Positions 1-5,513 are shown, numbered from the stretch's first letter. The stretch: DNA of 5,582 nucleotides from Nitrososphaerota archaeon (GCA_029785685.1 JAFLZE010000067.1:1-5582), one strand, 5' to 3'. Made by a program: numbers and translations. The notes: a model not told the origin generated them from the letters alone.

Positions 1-191
1 GCGCGCGGCAGTGTGAGGCCACAAGTCAGGCCCTAGTATCGCGCGCCGCGATCAGATTCGACCTCTCATTCCCATTCTTGTTGTTCAGTACGCGCGTGCC
101 ACTGTGCAGTGGTTCGTCCATCACCCCCGTGGAGGGTATCAACTGGGTCTTGGGCAAGGTGGTAGTCGACCTGGGCTCTCTCTGCCTGTAA

Positions 192-237
192 GCGGTAGGA
201 TTCGCTTGACCGATTGACTGCATCCCTTCCGGCCCAT
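192..237 (-). repeat. 46-base repeat, copy 1 (possible att-like site)
   Basis: This stretch recurs imperfectly as a direct repeat at 4069-4115. The two share a perfect 21-base block (217-237 and 4095-4115, ending CCTTCCGGCCCAT) and a perfect 12-base block TAGGATTCGCTT (196-207 and 4074-4085), with a variable spacer between and one inserted base in copy 2. It lies about 70 bases upstream of the integrase fragment, where an attachment site would be plausible. Read on the minus strand it contains GGGCCGGAAG, which links it to the repeats at 4197, 4845 and 5514. The copies differ by a base and copy 2 gains stop codons in its spacer, so the conserved unit is not coding. The att role is inference. 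Confidence 0.6.
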
Positions 238-267
238 ATCCTCCAGGGTCTGTTTCTGTCCGGCCCG

Positions 268-273
268 TTATAG
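268..273 (+). promoter_or_regulatory. Weak TATA-like element upstream of the integrase fragment
   Basis: TTATAG lies about 40 bases before the GTG at 310. Archaeal TATA boxes sit about 26 bases before the transcription start, which would place that start near 297 and leave a short leader containing GAGG just before the GTG. The motif is short and the assignment tentative. Confidence 0.25.
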
Positions 274-309
274 GCACCCGTGCTCACGGTCTACGGAGTT
301 TGACCTGAG

Positions 310-900
310 GTGCACGGAAGACCGAGCAAGTACCTGGAGATGCTCAAGGACAGGGAGGTCGCCCGCTGGTTCGGCCAGGTCTCCCAGGGGTCCAAGAAGA
401 CGGCCAGGGTCTACTTACGGCGGCTCGGGTATGCCTGCGACCGGTACCACACCACCCCCCGCGCCGTGGCCAAGCTGGACAGGAGGGGGATACGGGACTT
501 TATGGTGGACATGGTCAACGACATGGATTCGAGGGGGAACGCCGGGGGCTACATCGAGAGCGCGGTCAAAGCAGTGAAGTCGTGGCTCAGGTTCAACCTG
601 AGGCCCGTGGGGGAGATTAGGGTCAAGATCCCTCGGCTGAACGAGACCCCCACCATAGCGAACGAGGTCGTGCCGACCAGGGAGGAGCTGGCGAGGATCT
701 TGGCAGCGAAGGACATCAGGGCGAAGGTGGCGGTGGCTCTGGTCGCGTTCACTTCCGTGAGACCCGAGGTCGTGGGCTCAACCACCGACGGATTGAGGTT
801 GAGGGACCTGCCCGAGCTGGAGTGGGACCAGGCGTCGAAGAAGGCGGCCTTCGCTCCGGGGCAGATTCACCCCCGCAATGCCTTCGGCACCGCTCGCTGA
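310..900 (+). pseudogene. Integrase (tyrosine recombinase family), C-terminally truncated
   Basis: This is the N-terminal half of an archaeal tyrosine-recombinase-like integrase, which would cut and rejoin DNA at attachment sites. Residues about 15-95 resemble the helical core-binding (SAM-like) domain. The catalytic domain starts near residue 122 (VPTREELARIL) and includes box I, AFTSVRPEVVG, with the candidate catalytic Arg151, then DGLRLRDLPELEWD. From about residue 184 the frame runs into unrelated low-complexity sequence and stops at 196. Related integrases run to roughly 350-400 residues, so the later HxxR and the nucleophilic Tyr are missing, and I found no continuation in other frames. 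The GTG at 310 directly follows an in-frame TGA at 301-303; ATG at 340 is the alternative start. Base composition is visibly GC-richer, with AGG-heavy arginine use, than in the exported-protein genes. The family assignment is fairly sure and loss of recombinase activity very likely. Confidence 0.72.
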
Positions 901-1010
901 CGCTCGCTTCGCTCCCCCCTCTTTGCCCCTCCGCTCGTCCTTCGCCTTCACCCCGCCACGAAGCGGGGCCCTCGCTCACGTTGTTCGCTCGGGGGGTGTC
1001 GGCTGGTGCA
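880..1010. other. GC-rich low-complexity patch of GCTCG motifs with hairpin
   Basis: Just where the integrase reading is lost, the plus strand becomes pyrimidine-rich with repeated CGCTCGCT-like words (891-898, 901-908, further variants at 930-936 and 971-990). A perfect 6-base-pair hairpin, CCCCGC/GCGGGG with loop CACGAA, lies at 951-968. Several frames stay open because the composition avoids stops; their Ser/Pro/Arg-rich translations look spurious. It could mark the junction at which the integrase was cut, or be an ordinary archaeal intergenic repeat. No gene is called between 901 and 1176. Confidence 0.5.
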
Positions 1011-1148
1011 GGCTCGCCAGGGAGGGGGAGAGAATCGGGCTCCAAACTCAAATCCAAGCAAGTTTTGCAGCCGTACCCGGAAAGGAGTAGAAGTATCTTT
1101 CCAAATTGCCTCAGCGCAGACAGTCCTTCGTTCGGTGCTAACAAGACT

Positions 1149-1154
1149 GATATC
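1149..1154 (+). promoter_or_regulatory. Possible weak TATA element for the first exported-protein gene
   Basis: GATATC is centred about 26 bases upstream of the ATG at 1177, the spacing expected if the transcript is leaderless. The match to an archaeal TATA box is weak, so spacing is the main argument. No Shine-Dalgarno sequence precedes this ATG, which agrees with a leaderless start. Confidence 0.3.
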
Positions 1155-1176
1155 GAAGATTGCGAATAAATCTCAC

Positions 1177-1815
1177 ATGCGACGGGCGGGAGTTGCCCCA
1201 AGCGTGACCTTTGCGAGCATCGTTGTAGCAGTTCTAGTTGTAGTGGGTGCTACGTACGCCTTCGTGGGTCTTCCCAGATCCTCCAACGGCACCTTGAGCC
1301 CTGTCTCTGGCTGTACTACAGAATACAATCTGCCGCTTGGGAACTACTCCGACCACTCGTTTGGAAACGGTTCTGTCCTGGTGTTCGTCACCAACTCGAC
1401 TTCCAAGATCTGCGTCCAGGTCTTCCACAACTACTCCGGGGGGAACGTAACATGGAGCGCGGGCAGGGCGGTACAGGTGTTCATGCTTCAGGATGGCAAA
1501 CTTGTCGGAGGGGCCTCCGCTCCTAACATCACTGTCACTCCCTCCCCCGCGAGCATCTACGTCCCCCAAAACGCCACAGTGACATGGAGCTTCACCATCT
1601 CGCCTGTGAACGGAACTCGTGCCTTCTACTATGTCGGTCTGCCATACTGGTGTTTCGCCGGTTTCTCGTACGCTATCGTGGCCGTGGGATACTCTCCAGC
1701 TCAGCTCAAGGCTATGTCTCCAGCGCTTCCCGGTGTACAGGATCTCTGCCTCCCCGAAGCTGCAACCATCACCCTTGTCGGAACGACCAACATCCAGGAA
1801 GTTGCTGTCAAGTGA
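1177..1815 (+). CDS. Membrane-anchored, sequon-rich extracytoplasmic protein (unknown function)
   Basis: I do not recognise the family. The 212-residue protein has two Arg at the N-terminus (MRRAG), one hydrophobic segment at about 11-32, and then an outside-facing domain. That domain has nine N-X-S/T sequons (N37, N56, N64, N73, N85, N90, N117, N132, N145) and four Cys (46, 79, 159, 191) that could form two disulfides. The stretch from about 64 to 140 alternates hydrophobic and polar residues in a beta-sandwich-like way (SVLVFVTNS, NVTWSAG, ATVTWSFTI). The frame is open upstream to 1006, but the ATG at 1177 is preferred: it starts right before the signal-anchor and lies about 26 bases after a TATA-like element, while upstream residues are basic, low-complexity and read through the GC-rich patch. 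It precedes the glutamic peptidase gene with about 88 bases between. A surface or cell-envelope role is inferred only from the anchor and sequons. Confidence 0.75.
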   Translation: MRRAGVAPSVTFASIVVAVLVVVGATYAFVGLPRSSNGTLSPVSGCTTEYNLPLGNYSDHSFGNGSVLVFVTNSTSKICVQVFHNYSGGNVTWSAGRAVQVFMLQDGKLVGGASAPNITVTPSPASIYVPQNATVTWSFTISPVNGTRAFYYVGLPYWCFAGFSYAIVAVGYSPAQLKAMSPALPGVQDLCLPEAATITLVGTTNIQEVAVK

Positions 1816-1866
1816 CTGTCGCGCCAACCAGCGTTAGTCGTTTAACGAAATCGGCCCGCATGATTA

Positions 1867-1882
1867 GAAATTGCTATATATT
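1867..1882 (+). promoter_or_regulatory. Archaeal promoter (BRE/TATA) of the glutamic peptidase gene
   Basis: A clear TATA box, TATATAT at 1875-1881, preceded by the purine-rich GAAA (1867-1870) as a possible BRE. Its centre is about 26 bases upstream of the ATG at 1904, so transcription should begin at or next to that ATG and give a leaderless mRNA. This is the best promoter match in the window and decides the start of the next gene. Confidence 0.6.
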
Positions 1883-1903
1883 GGGCCACGCTTTCTTATG
1901 GTA

Positions 1904-3139
1904 ATGCGAAAAGTAGCGGGTCCAGCTATCATCGTTCTCCTGCTTTTCTCTTCGTTTGTTCTCTCTTATCCCATTCAGCCTTCGAATGCGAATTCAATCA
2001 GTGGCTCCGTCAGCTCTCTGTCATGTGTGAGTCAGGTAGTACATGAAGAGGAAGCAATCTACAAAGGTATTGACACGCAGAAGGCAGTGGCGACAGCTGA
2101 GAATTCGAGCGAGTTTGAAGCTATCGCAAATTCACACACTCTCACCCTCTTCGGAGTCGCGCCTAGTTTCTATTTCGATTCTGCTACATGTTCTGGGGTT
2201 TCTCTAAATGCCGTCTCGGTTGACTACATCTTCAACGACGTTCTTGTTGCATCGTGCGGCGCAAGAATCCCAGAGGGATTCCAGATTTTCGAGAATGCAG
2301 GGCTTGACCGTGTGACTGGCGCGAGTGTTACTCAGTCGCCAGTCTCTTGCGATCCTTCATTCGGGCAGCTAGGGATTTCTCCTACAAGTAGCGTTATAAC
2401 AAACAACCATTGGTCAGGCTACCGGGTCTGGTACGTGCTGAACGGACTGACGACAACTGAACTGTACGCTGATACCAATTTCGTGCAGCCATCAGTGGGA
2501 GGAAACCAAGAATGCTACGGTGGTGGTGCGAATCAAACCTGTGCCCTGGCTATTTGGAGTGGTCTTGAGAACAAGACCCAAACCTTCCTCGCCCAAACAG
2601 GTACCGAAGGCAGCGTCTACTGCACTTCCACGAAGTCGTGCGGTTCACCCACTTACGTCGGCTGGTATGAGTTCGCACCATCAGTGCCACGGTACACTTG
2701 TCCATCTACAGACGCGGTTAGCCCGGGAAGTACCATGGAGCCGGTCGTAGAAAATGGGTTGGAACTTAGCGGCACCAACACTGAGTACCAAACCTTCTTG
2801 TTCGGTCCTGGTTGGACATGCTCGAGTCCTCTGACGAATTTTCCCGCGGCAGGAACAACTTACTATGCTGATGCAATCCTAGAACGACCAACGATCAGCA
2901 ATATTGGGCTCGCTACGCTCGCAACTTTCTCTAATGTAGTTAACTATGGCAATATCGAATGCTACAGTACCTCGTCTAGTTCATGCTTCTACTTCAATAC
3001 TCCATATAGCAATGGATGGTATGACAAAATCGAATTGTATACAACGTGCTCAGGTTCTAGTGTGCTTGACATTTCGATATCCGGCATCATTACCATGGGC
3101 AATTTCACTTCCACCTATAAGACCAATTGTGATACATAG
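1904..3139 (+). CDS. Secreted glutamic endopeptidase precursor (peptidase family G1, eqolisin-like)
   Basis: Predicted secreted acid endopeptidase using a Gln/Glu pair, the eqolisin mechanism known mainly from fungal enzymes. Counting from ATG 1904 (411 residues): a signal peptide at about 1-30 (MRK, then a hydrophobic run), an unrecognised 130-residue region that may be a propeptide, then the G1 domain from about 168. Visible G1 landmarks are the entry motif HWSGY (169-173), FVQPSVGG (193-200), AIWSGL with Trp218 where the family has its SAWVG motif, FLAQTGTEG with candidate catalytic Gln231, YVGWYEFAP (251-259), and YYADAILERPT with candidate catalytic Glu327, where the fungal enzymes have an AxWIxE-type motif. 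Fourteen Cys suggest several disulfides; four sequons are present. The frame opens at TTG 1871, but that start would put the TATA box inside the gene; ATG 1898 is also possible. Likely role: degrading extracellular protein in an acidic habitat. The family assignment comes from remembered motifs, not a search. Confidence 0.8.
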   Translation: MRKVAGPAIIVLLLFSSFVLSYPIQPSNANSISGSVSSLSCVSQVVHEEEAIYKGIDTQKAVATAENSSEFEAIANSHTLTLFGVAPSFYFDSATCSGVSLNAVSVDYIFNDVLVASCGARIPEGFQIFENAGLDRVTGASVTQSPVSCDPSFGQLGISPTSSVITNNHWSGYRVWYVLNGLTTTELYADTNFVQPSVGGNQECYGGGANQTCALAIWSGLENKTQTFLAQTGTEGSVYCTSTKSCGSPTYVGWYEFAPSVPRYTCPSTDAVSPGSTMEPVVENGLELSGTNTEYQTFLFGPGWTCSSPLTNFPAAGTTYYADAILERPTISNIGLATLATFSNVVNYGNIECYSTSSSSCFYFNTPYSNGWYDKIELYTTCSGSSVLDISISGIITMGNFTSTYKTNCDT

Positions 3140-3219
3140 ACTGTGGCTTTGATCACTGCCAGAAGAAGCGAATTGTATTCCCGCGTTGGCAACTGGGAGA
3201 CCCTCAACATTCGGGTGCG

Positions 3220-3936
3220 ATGCAATTCGTGAGCAGATTCATAGTGACAGTCGGGGTTGCCGTCATCATCCTCGTAGGCCTGGGAAGTTTCGCTTATCTT
3301 GGGCTTCGTTCTAACACTCAAGCAGTGGTCACCGCGCCAGGAACTGCATCTGTCAATTCTGTCTCCGGGCTGCAACTCAGGCTTGACGTCATTCCCACTG
3401 TCTTGGCGAACCAGACATGGGGCGTTAGGATCACAGTAACAGAGTTCAACACCGAGAATCACAAGAATAACGTTACAGGGAGTGACCGCTTCAGTGAGCC
3501 TAACCTCCTCGGTGAAAACTCTGGCTTCCTGCCCTGCTGGGGGGAGACGCCGTTGCCATTCGGGTTCGAGTTGCTAAACGGGTCATACTCACTCGAGAAC
3601 TACACACTTGCCACACACATACTAAATGATGGCATCGTGGGGATTTGGAATGGCACAATCTCTTGTCCCTTGGGCTACAACGCATCCAGCTACCTCTTCA
3701 GCGCTTCAAGCGACAACGCGACCATCACTCTAGTGCCCGGGTTCTCTGATTGTATTGCTCTGCCGTGCACTTTGTCAAGCTACCAACTCGCGCGAACGAT
3801 AACCCTGCCGCCACCCTCGACCTTGCCCGGGACCTCGATACACGGTGCCTTTCGGAGCTTTCGCCCCGGAACTTACACCATCGTTGCTGGAGATGAATGG
3901 GGAGCGGTTGTACTTCTCCAATTCGTGGTTCCCTGA
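3220..3936 (+). CDS. Membrane-anchored, sequon-rich extracytoplasmic protein with TYTIVAGDEWG motif
   Basis: A 238-residue protein with one hydrophobic N-terminal segment (about 7-29, after MQFVSR) and an exterior domain. That domain has seven sequons (N64, N84, N120, N127, N144, N154, N166) and four Cys (106, 149, 178, 183). The region from residue 49 (GLQLRLDVIPT, VRITVTEFNT) reads like an immunoglobulin-like or other beta-sandwich fold. The end, PGTYTIVAGDEWGAVVLLQFVV (residues 216-237), looks like the final strands of such a domain. From memory, uncharacterised archaeal proteins from soil lineages share this GTYT-VAGDEWG ending, but I know no function. The ATG at 3220 has a short GGTG a few bases upstream and no good TATA box at -26, so it may be translated from an mRNA that includes the peptidase gene, 80 bases upstream. 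It shares anchor, sequon and Cys-pair design with the 1177-1815 product, though I see no clear sequence homology between them. Confidence 0.75.
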   Translation: MQFVSRFIVTVGVAVIILVGLGSFAYLGLRSNTQAVVTAPGTASVNSVSGLQLRLDVIPTVLANQTWGVRITVTEFNTENHKNNVTGSDRFSEPNLLGENSGFLPCWGETPLPFGFELLNGSYSLENYTLATHILNDGIVGIWNGTISCPLGYNASSYLFSASSDNATITLVPGFSDCIALPCTLSSYQLARTITLPPPSTLPGTSIHGAFRSFRPGTYTIVAGDEWGAVVLLQFVVP

Positions 3937-4068
3937 CGTTTGACGATGAATTGTATTGAATTATTTCGACTGCACGTGGGTGACCCCAGGTGCCAGGGCT
4001 GATCAAGAGCCCAGAAGCAGACAAGGCTGGCGAAGCAGCGATTCTTCAAAACTACCCCCATTACTCAG

Positions 4069-4115
4069 GCGGATAGGATTCGCTTAATTAATTAACTGCA
4101 TCCCTTCCGGCCCAT
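4069..4115 (-). repeat. 46-base repeat, copy 2 (possible att-like site)
   Basis: Direct repeat of 192-237, with one extra base and an altered spacer: TTAATTAATTAA replaces the GACCGATTG-type spacer of copy 1. The flanking blocks are perfect (12 and 21 bases). With copy 1 it encloses about 3.8 kb holding the integrase remnant and all three exported-protein genes, the arrangement expected of attL and attR. On the minus strand it reads GATGGGCCGGAAGGGATGCA and so shares its core with the repeats bounding the toxin-antitoxin modules. Confidence 0.6.
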
Positions 4116-4196
4116 CACAGCTCTTTTGGGAGTCCGGTTGCGTAATGAAGCTCAAATCGCACCATTCTCTTGCACGCATGCAGGAGGAACTGTATG

Positions 4197-4240
4197 GAAC
4201 CTTGTCACAGAGACCAAGGGTCTGCGCCGGAAGTATCCGG
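4197..4240 (+). repeat. Toxin-antitoxin-bounding repeat, copy A
   Basis: GAACCT..GTCA followed by CCAAGGGTCTGCGCCGGAAG matches the corresponding parts of 4871-4903 and 5541-5582; 22 of the 24 bases from 4214 to 4237 agree with the repeat at the window end. It contains two perfect small hairpins: AGACC/GGTCT with loop AAG (4211-4223) and CCGGA/TCCGG with loop AGTA (4227-4240). It lies about 20 bases beyond the end of the broken toxin gene. Confidence 0.55.
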
Positions 4241-4261
4241 ATGCAAATATTTTAGGACTCC

Positions 4262-4525
4262 CTAGTAGTCGACTCTTCCCTTGGGTCCAATCTCAAAGAC
4301 TACTATCATCGACTCCTTCCTCCGTAATTCGCAAATCATCCTCCAGTCGCCGACCCTAATCCTGAACGTGTCTGCCTATCCCTTGAGCTTCTTCACGTCG
4401 AAGAGCTTGACCGGAGCGAAGGACTGCTGCAGAGCATCGAGCGCCTCGATAATTCGTTTCCTGAAGTGTTCAGGGGCCTTCTCCAACCCTTTCCGAGCCC
4501 GGTTGGTCAGGACGACACGATACAA
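4262..4525 (-). pseudogene. RelE-like toxin gene interrupted by an in-frame amber codon
   Basis: Translating the minus strand from TTG 4525 gives YRVVLTNRARKGLEKAPEHF, then EALDALQQ, VKKLKG, an amber stop (TAG, 4378-4376), and, still in frame, ADTFRIRVGDWRMICEL, IVVFEIGPKGRVDY and a final TAG at 4264-4262. This is the RelE/ParE superfamily layout: an N-terminal strand and helices, then the LKG-(Y)-xDTxRIRVGDxR core and a terminal strand with a Tyr. RelE toxins cleave mRNA in the ribosome. Relatives commonly have Tyr right after LKG, so one change of TAC or TAT to TAG explains the stop. At 87 sense-plus-stop codons the length is normal and nothing else is damaged. The start TTG directly follows the antitoxin stop, with no spacer, in the same frame. 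A 49-residue product would lack the catalytic half, so the toxin is probably inactive. Sequencing error or amber recoding are alternatives. Confidence 0.75.
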
Positions 4526-4723
4526 CTAGGATTCAGTGACTCGCTTCCGGACCTCGCTCCAGTCTTCCGTCTTGCCCTCAACGAACTCTTTCCTCCCTCT
4601 GGCAATCACCCACCTTTCAGACTTGGTTGGGGAGACCTCGGGGACGAGCATCTCCTTGATCTCTTCTACGTCCCTCCTGAGGCCCTTCACTTCCCTATAG
4701 AGCTCGGTCAGCTTGGAAGCCAT
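4526..4723 (-). CDS. RelB-like antitoxin
   Basis: A 65-residue acidic/basic helical protein: residues 1-27 (MASKLTELYREVKGLRRDVE onward) form a likely coiled coil with Leu/Val/Ile at heptad spacing, followed by a linker VPEVSP and a second helical part (RGRKEFVEGKTEDWSEVRKR). This fits the small antitoxins paired with archaeal RelE toxins: an N-terminal helix for dimerisation and a C-terminal arm that wraps the toxin. The strongest evidence is position, since the RelE-like frame begins on the next codon downstream. ATG 4723 is chosen because a TATA-like TTAATA is centred about 27 bases before it; ATG 4732 or TTG 4735 would add three or four residues. The gene still reads intact although its toxin is broken, so it could act as a leftover antitoxin against a related toxin elsewhere. 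I am confident that it is a gene and less so of the exact family. Confidence 0.7.
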   Translation of the reverse strand: MASKLTELYREVKGLRRDVEEIKEMLVPEVSPTKSERWVIARGRKEFVEGKTEDWSEVRKRVTES

Positions 4724-4748
4724 ACGAAGCATCAACTGTCAGACTTGG

Positions 4749-4754
4749 TATTAA
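4749..4754 (-). promoter_or_regulatory. Possible TATA box of the antitoxin-toxin operon
   Basis: On the minus strand TTAATA is centred about 27 bases before the ATG at 4723, so a leaderless transcript would start at or beside that ATG. The motif is a moderate match to archaeal TATA boxes. Confidence 0.35.
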
Positions 4755-4844
4755 GGCATTCATGGGAAGACACCCCATCCGAGTCGCGACAGTGGGCCAT
4801 AATTACCGACTACGCATTGTCAACTTATCATGCCGAATCGGGAG

Positions 4845-4905
4845 GCCAAGGCTTCGAATCCAAGCCGGCTCGAACCTCTGTCAGGAGGCCAAGGATCTGG
4901 GCCCC
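4845..4905 (+). repeat. Toxin-antitoxin-bounding repeat, copy B
   Basis: About 49 of 60 aligned positions match 5514-5573 by hand alignment, with one gap, and the GAACCT...TCTGGGCC part matches 4197-4226. It has a perfect 5-base-pair hairpin GGCTT/AAGCC with loop CGAATCC (4850-4866) and a GGCC/GGCC pair (4887-4890, 4900-4903). It sits between the upstream ends of the divergent RelBE-like and HicBA modules. The CGAATCC loop recalls a tRNA T-arm, but no tRNA can be built around it. Confidence 0.65.
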
Positions 4906-4948
4906 AAAAAGTCGACGAGTCAAGCGGTCGAGCTACTTCGATAAGCCC

Positions 4949-4954
4949 AAATAG
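4949..4954 (+). promoter_or_regulatory. Weak TATA-like element upstream of hicB
   Basis: AAATAG is centred about 26 bases before the ATG at 4978, the spacing expected for leaderless transcription of the HicBA operon. The sequence match is poor and only the spacing supports it. Confidence 0.25.
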
Positions 4955-4977
4955 ATGGGTCCAATAGAACGTGTCGT

Positions 4978-5247
4978 ATGACGCTTCAGGTGCCCGTTCC
5001 GGTCCTCATCACAAGGGAGGGCAAGTGGTTCGTTGCGTCCTCACCGATTCTCGACGTCGCGACCCAGGGCAGGACCGAAAAGGAGGTCAAAGAGAATCTG
5101 GCAGACCTGATCAACGAATATCTCAGGGATCCAGATACCCGAAAGCCGTCTCTAGACGAGCTGATGTCGCTCACCTTGGCGAACATCCCTGTACGCATTC
5201 CGGAAAGCATACTCCATGGCAAGACTGCGTCCTCTCCCTCGTCGTAA
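4978..5247 (+). CDS. hicB: HicB-family antitoxin
   Basis: An 89-residue protein with the HicB partial RNase H-like fold: strands in VPVLITREGKWFVASSPILD (residues 6-25), the turn into VATQGRT, then the helix EKEVKENLADLINEYLRD (34-51). HicB binds and blocks its partner HicA and often represses the operon. Many HicB proteins add a C-terminal ribbon-helix-helix or helix-turn-helix DNA-binding domain. Here the tail after residue 55 (SLDELMSLTLANIPVRIP, then a Ser-rich end) shows no such domain, so autoregulation is doubtful. The start is ATG 4978; a GTG at 4971 opens a different, meaningless frame. The last 32 bases overlap the start of the toxin gene, which implies coupled translation. The order is antitoxin first, the reverse of the hicAB order of the classic bacterial operons but common in this superfamily. 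Confidence 0.85.
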   Translation: MTLQVPVPVLITREGKWFVASSPILDVATQGRTEKEVKENLADLINEYLRDPDTRKPSLDELMSLTLANIPVRIPESILHGKTASSPSS

Positions 5248-5431
5248 GGTAGTTGACGTCCTGAAGGCGAACGGGTTTGAAGAGGTACGGTCCGGGAAGC
5301 ACGCCACCTTCAAGAAGAAGGTGGGAGACCACGTTCTGACGACCTGGGTTCCCCACCACAGTGAAGTTACTATCTTCGTGATTCAGTATATCATCAAACA
5401 GACAGAAAAGGACCGTTCAGAGTTCGAGTGA
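5216..5431 (+). CDS. hicA: HicA-family mRNA interferase toxin
   Basis: A 71-residue protein with the small double-stranded-RNA-binding-like fold of HicA, a ribosome-independent mRNA-cleaving toxin. In order: LPRRKVVDVLKANGFEEVR (residues 7-25, first helix and strand), SGKHATFKK (26-34) with the candidate catalytic His29, DHVLTTWVPHHSEV (38-51), and the last helix VIQYIIKQTE (55-64). Most HicA proteins have GSH at the active site; here it is GKH, a mild variation that keeps the His. The family's VPxH motif before the last helix is present as VPHH, although the usual GTL after it reads TIF. The gene starts at ATG 5216 inside hicB, overlapping it by 32 bases in another frame, so the pair forms one operon and is probably co-translated. 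No damage is seen, so this module may be active. Confidence 0.85.
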   Translation: MARLRPLPRRKVVDVLKANGFEEVRSGKHATFKKKVGDHVLTTWVPHHSEVTIFVIQYIIKQTEKDRSEFE

Positions 5432-5513
5432 GGGCCGGTCGAGGCACGACGCATTGGTGGGTAAATATCAGTCAGATAGTGTTGGGTGGTCTGTTGGGAT
5501 TGAATTGCCGCGT

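Larger units (their letters stand above)
1..309. other. Upstream region without a convincing gene
   Basis: I see no gene I can support here. Two overlapping minus-strand frames (26-277 and 66-287) stay open, but their translations are rich in Arg, Thr, Gln and Pro, match no family I recognise, and overlap in different frames. The stretch holds a repeat copy (192-237), a perfect 6-base-arm palindrome (CCACTG/CAGTGG, 99-112), a small hairpin AAGCG/CGCTT (190-207) and a TATA-like TTATAG at 268-273 ahead of the integrase fragment. The density of short inverted repeats would fit a mobile-element end or a structured RNA, but nothing identifies either. Confidence 0.4.
3937..4261. other. Gene-free spacer carrying repeats
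   Basis: No supported gene lies between the last exported-protein gene and the broken toxin gene. The open frames here are shadows of neighbouring genes or have no recognisable features. The stretch contains repeat copy 2 (4069-4115) and, in the opposite orientation about 80 bases further on, the first copy of the second repeat set (4197-4240). Together they make an interrupted inverted repeat: TGCATCC...CCGGCCC near 4098-4113 against GCGCCGGAAG...GGATGCA at 4224-4244. Confidence 0.5.

Noticed and set aside
210..250. Minus-strand GGGCCGGAAGGGATGCAG resembles the GGAA-tetraloop tip of SRP RNA helix 8
   Set aside because: The third stem pair is a G-G mismatch, the AGCAG side is interrupted by an extra T, no Alu-domain or matching long helix was found around it, and the same core recurs in dispersed repeats.
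26..287. Two minus-strand reading frames of 73 and 83 codons
   Set aside because: They overlap each other in different frames, match nothing recognisable, and cover a repeat whose other copy has an indel and stop codons.
1006..1176. N-terminal extension of the first exported protein
   Set aside because: The 57 extra residues precede a normal signal-anchor, come from low-complexity sequence and would cover the likely promoter.
749..1201. Long minus-strand frame and shorter plus-strand frames across the GC-rich patch
   Set aside because: Their Gly/Glu/Arg- or Ser/Pro/Arg-rich low-complexity translations come from stop-poor composition and overlap the integrase fragment and a better gene.
1234..1827. 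197-codon minus-strand frame opposite the first exported-protein gene
   Set aside because: It is an antisense shadow of a gene with a clear signal-anchor and sequons, and shows no domain of its own.
4845..4905. tRNA-like T-arm (GGCTTCGAATCCAAGCC)
   Set aside because: The loop is offset from a true TTCRANY T-loop, and no acceptor, D or anticodon arms can be placed around it.
4466..4954. 162-codon plus-strand frame
   Set aside because: It runs antisense to the antitoxin gene and through a repeat copy; the minus-strand RelB-like reading is far better supported.
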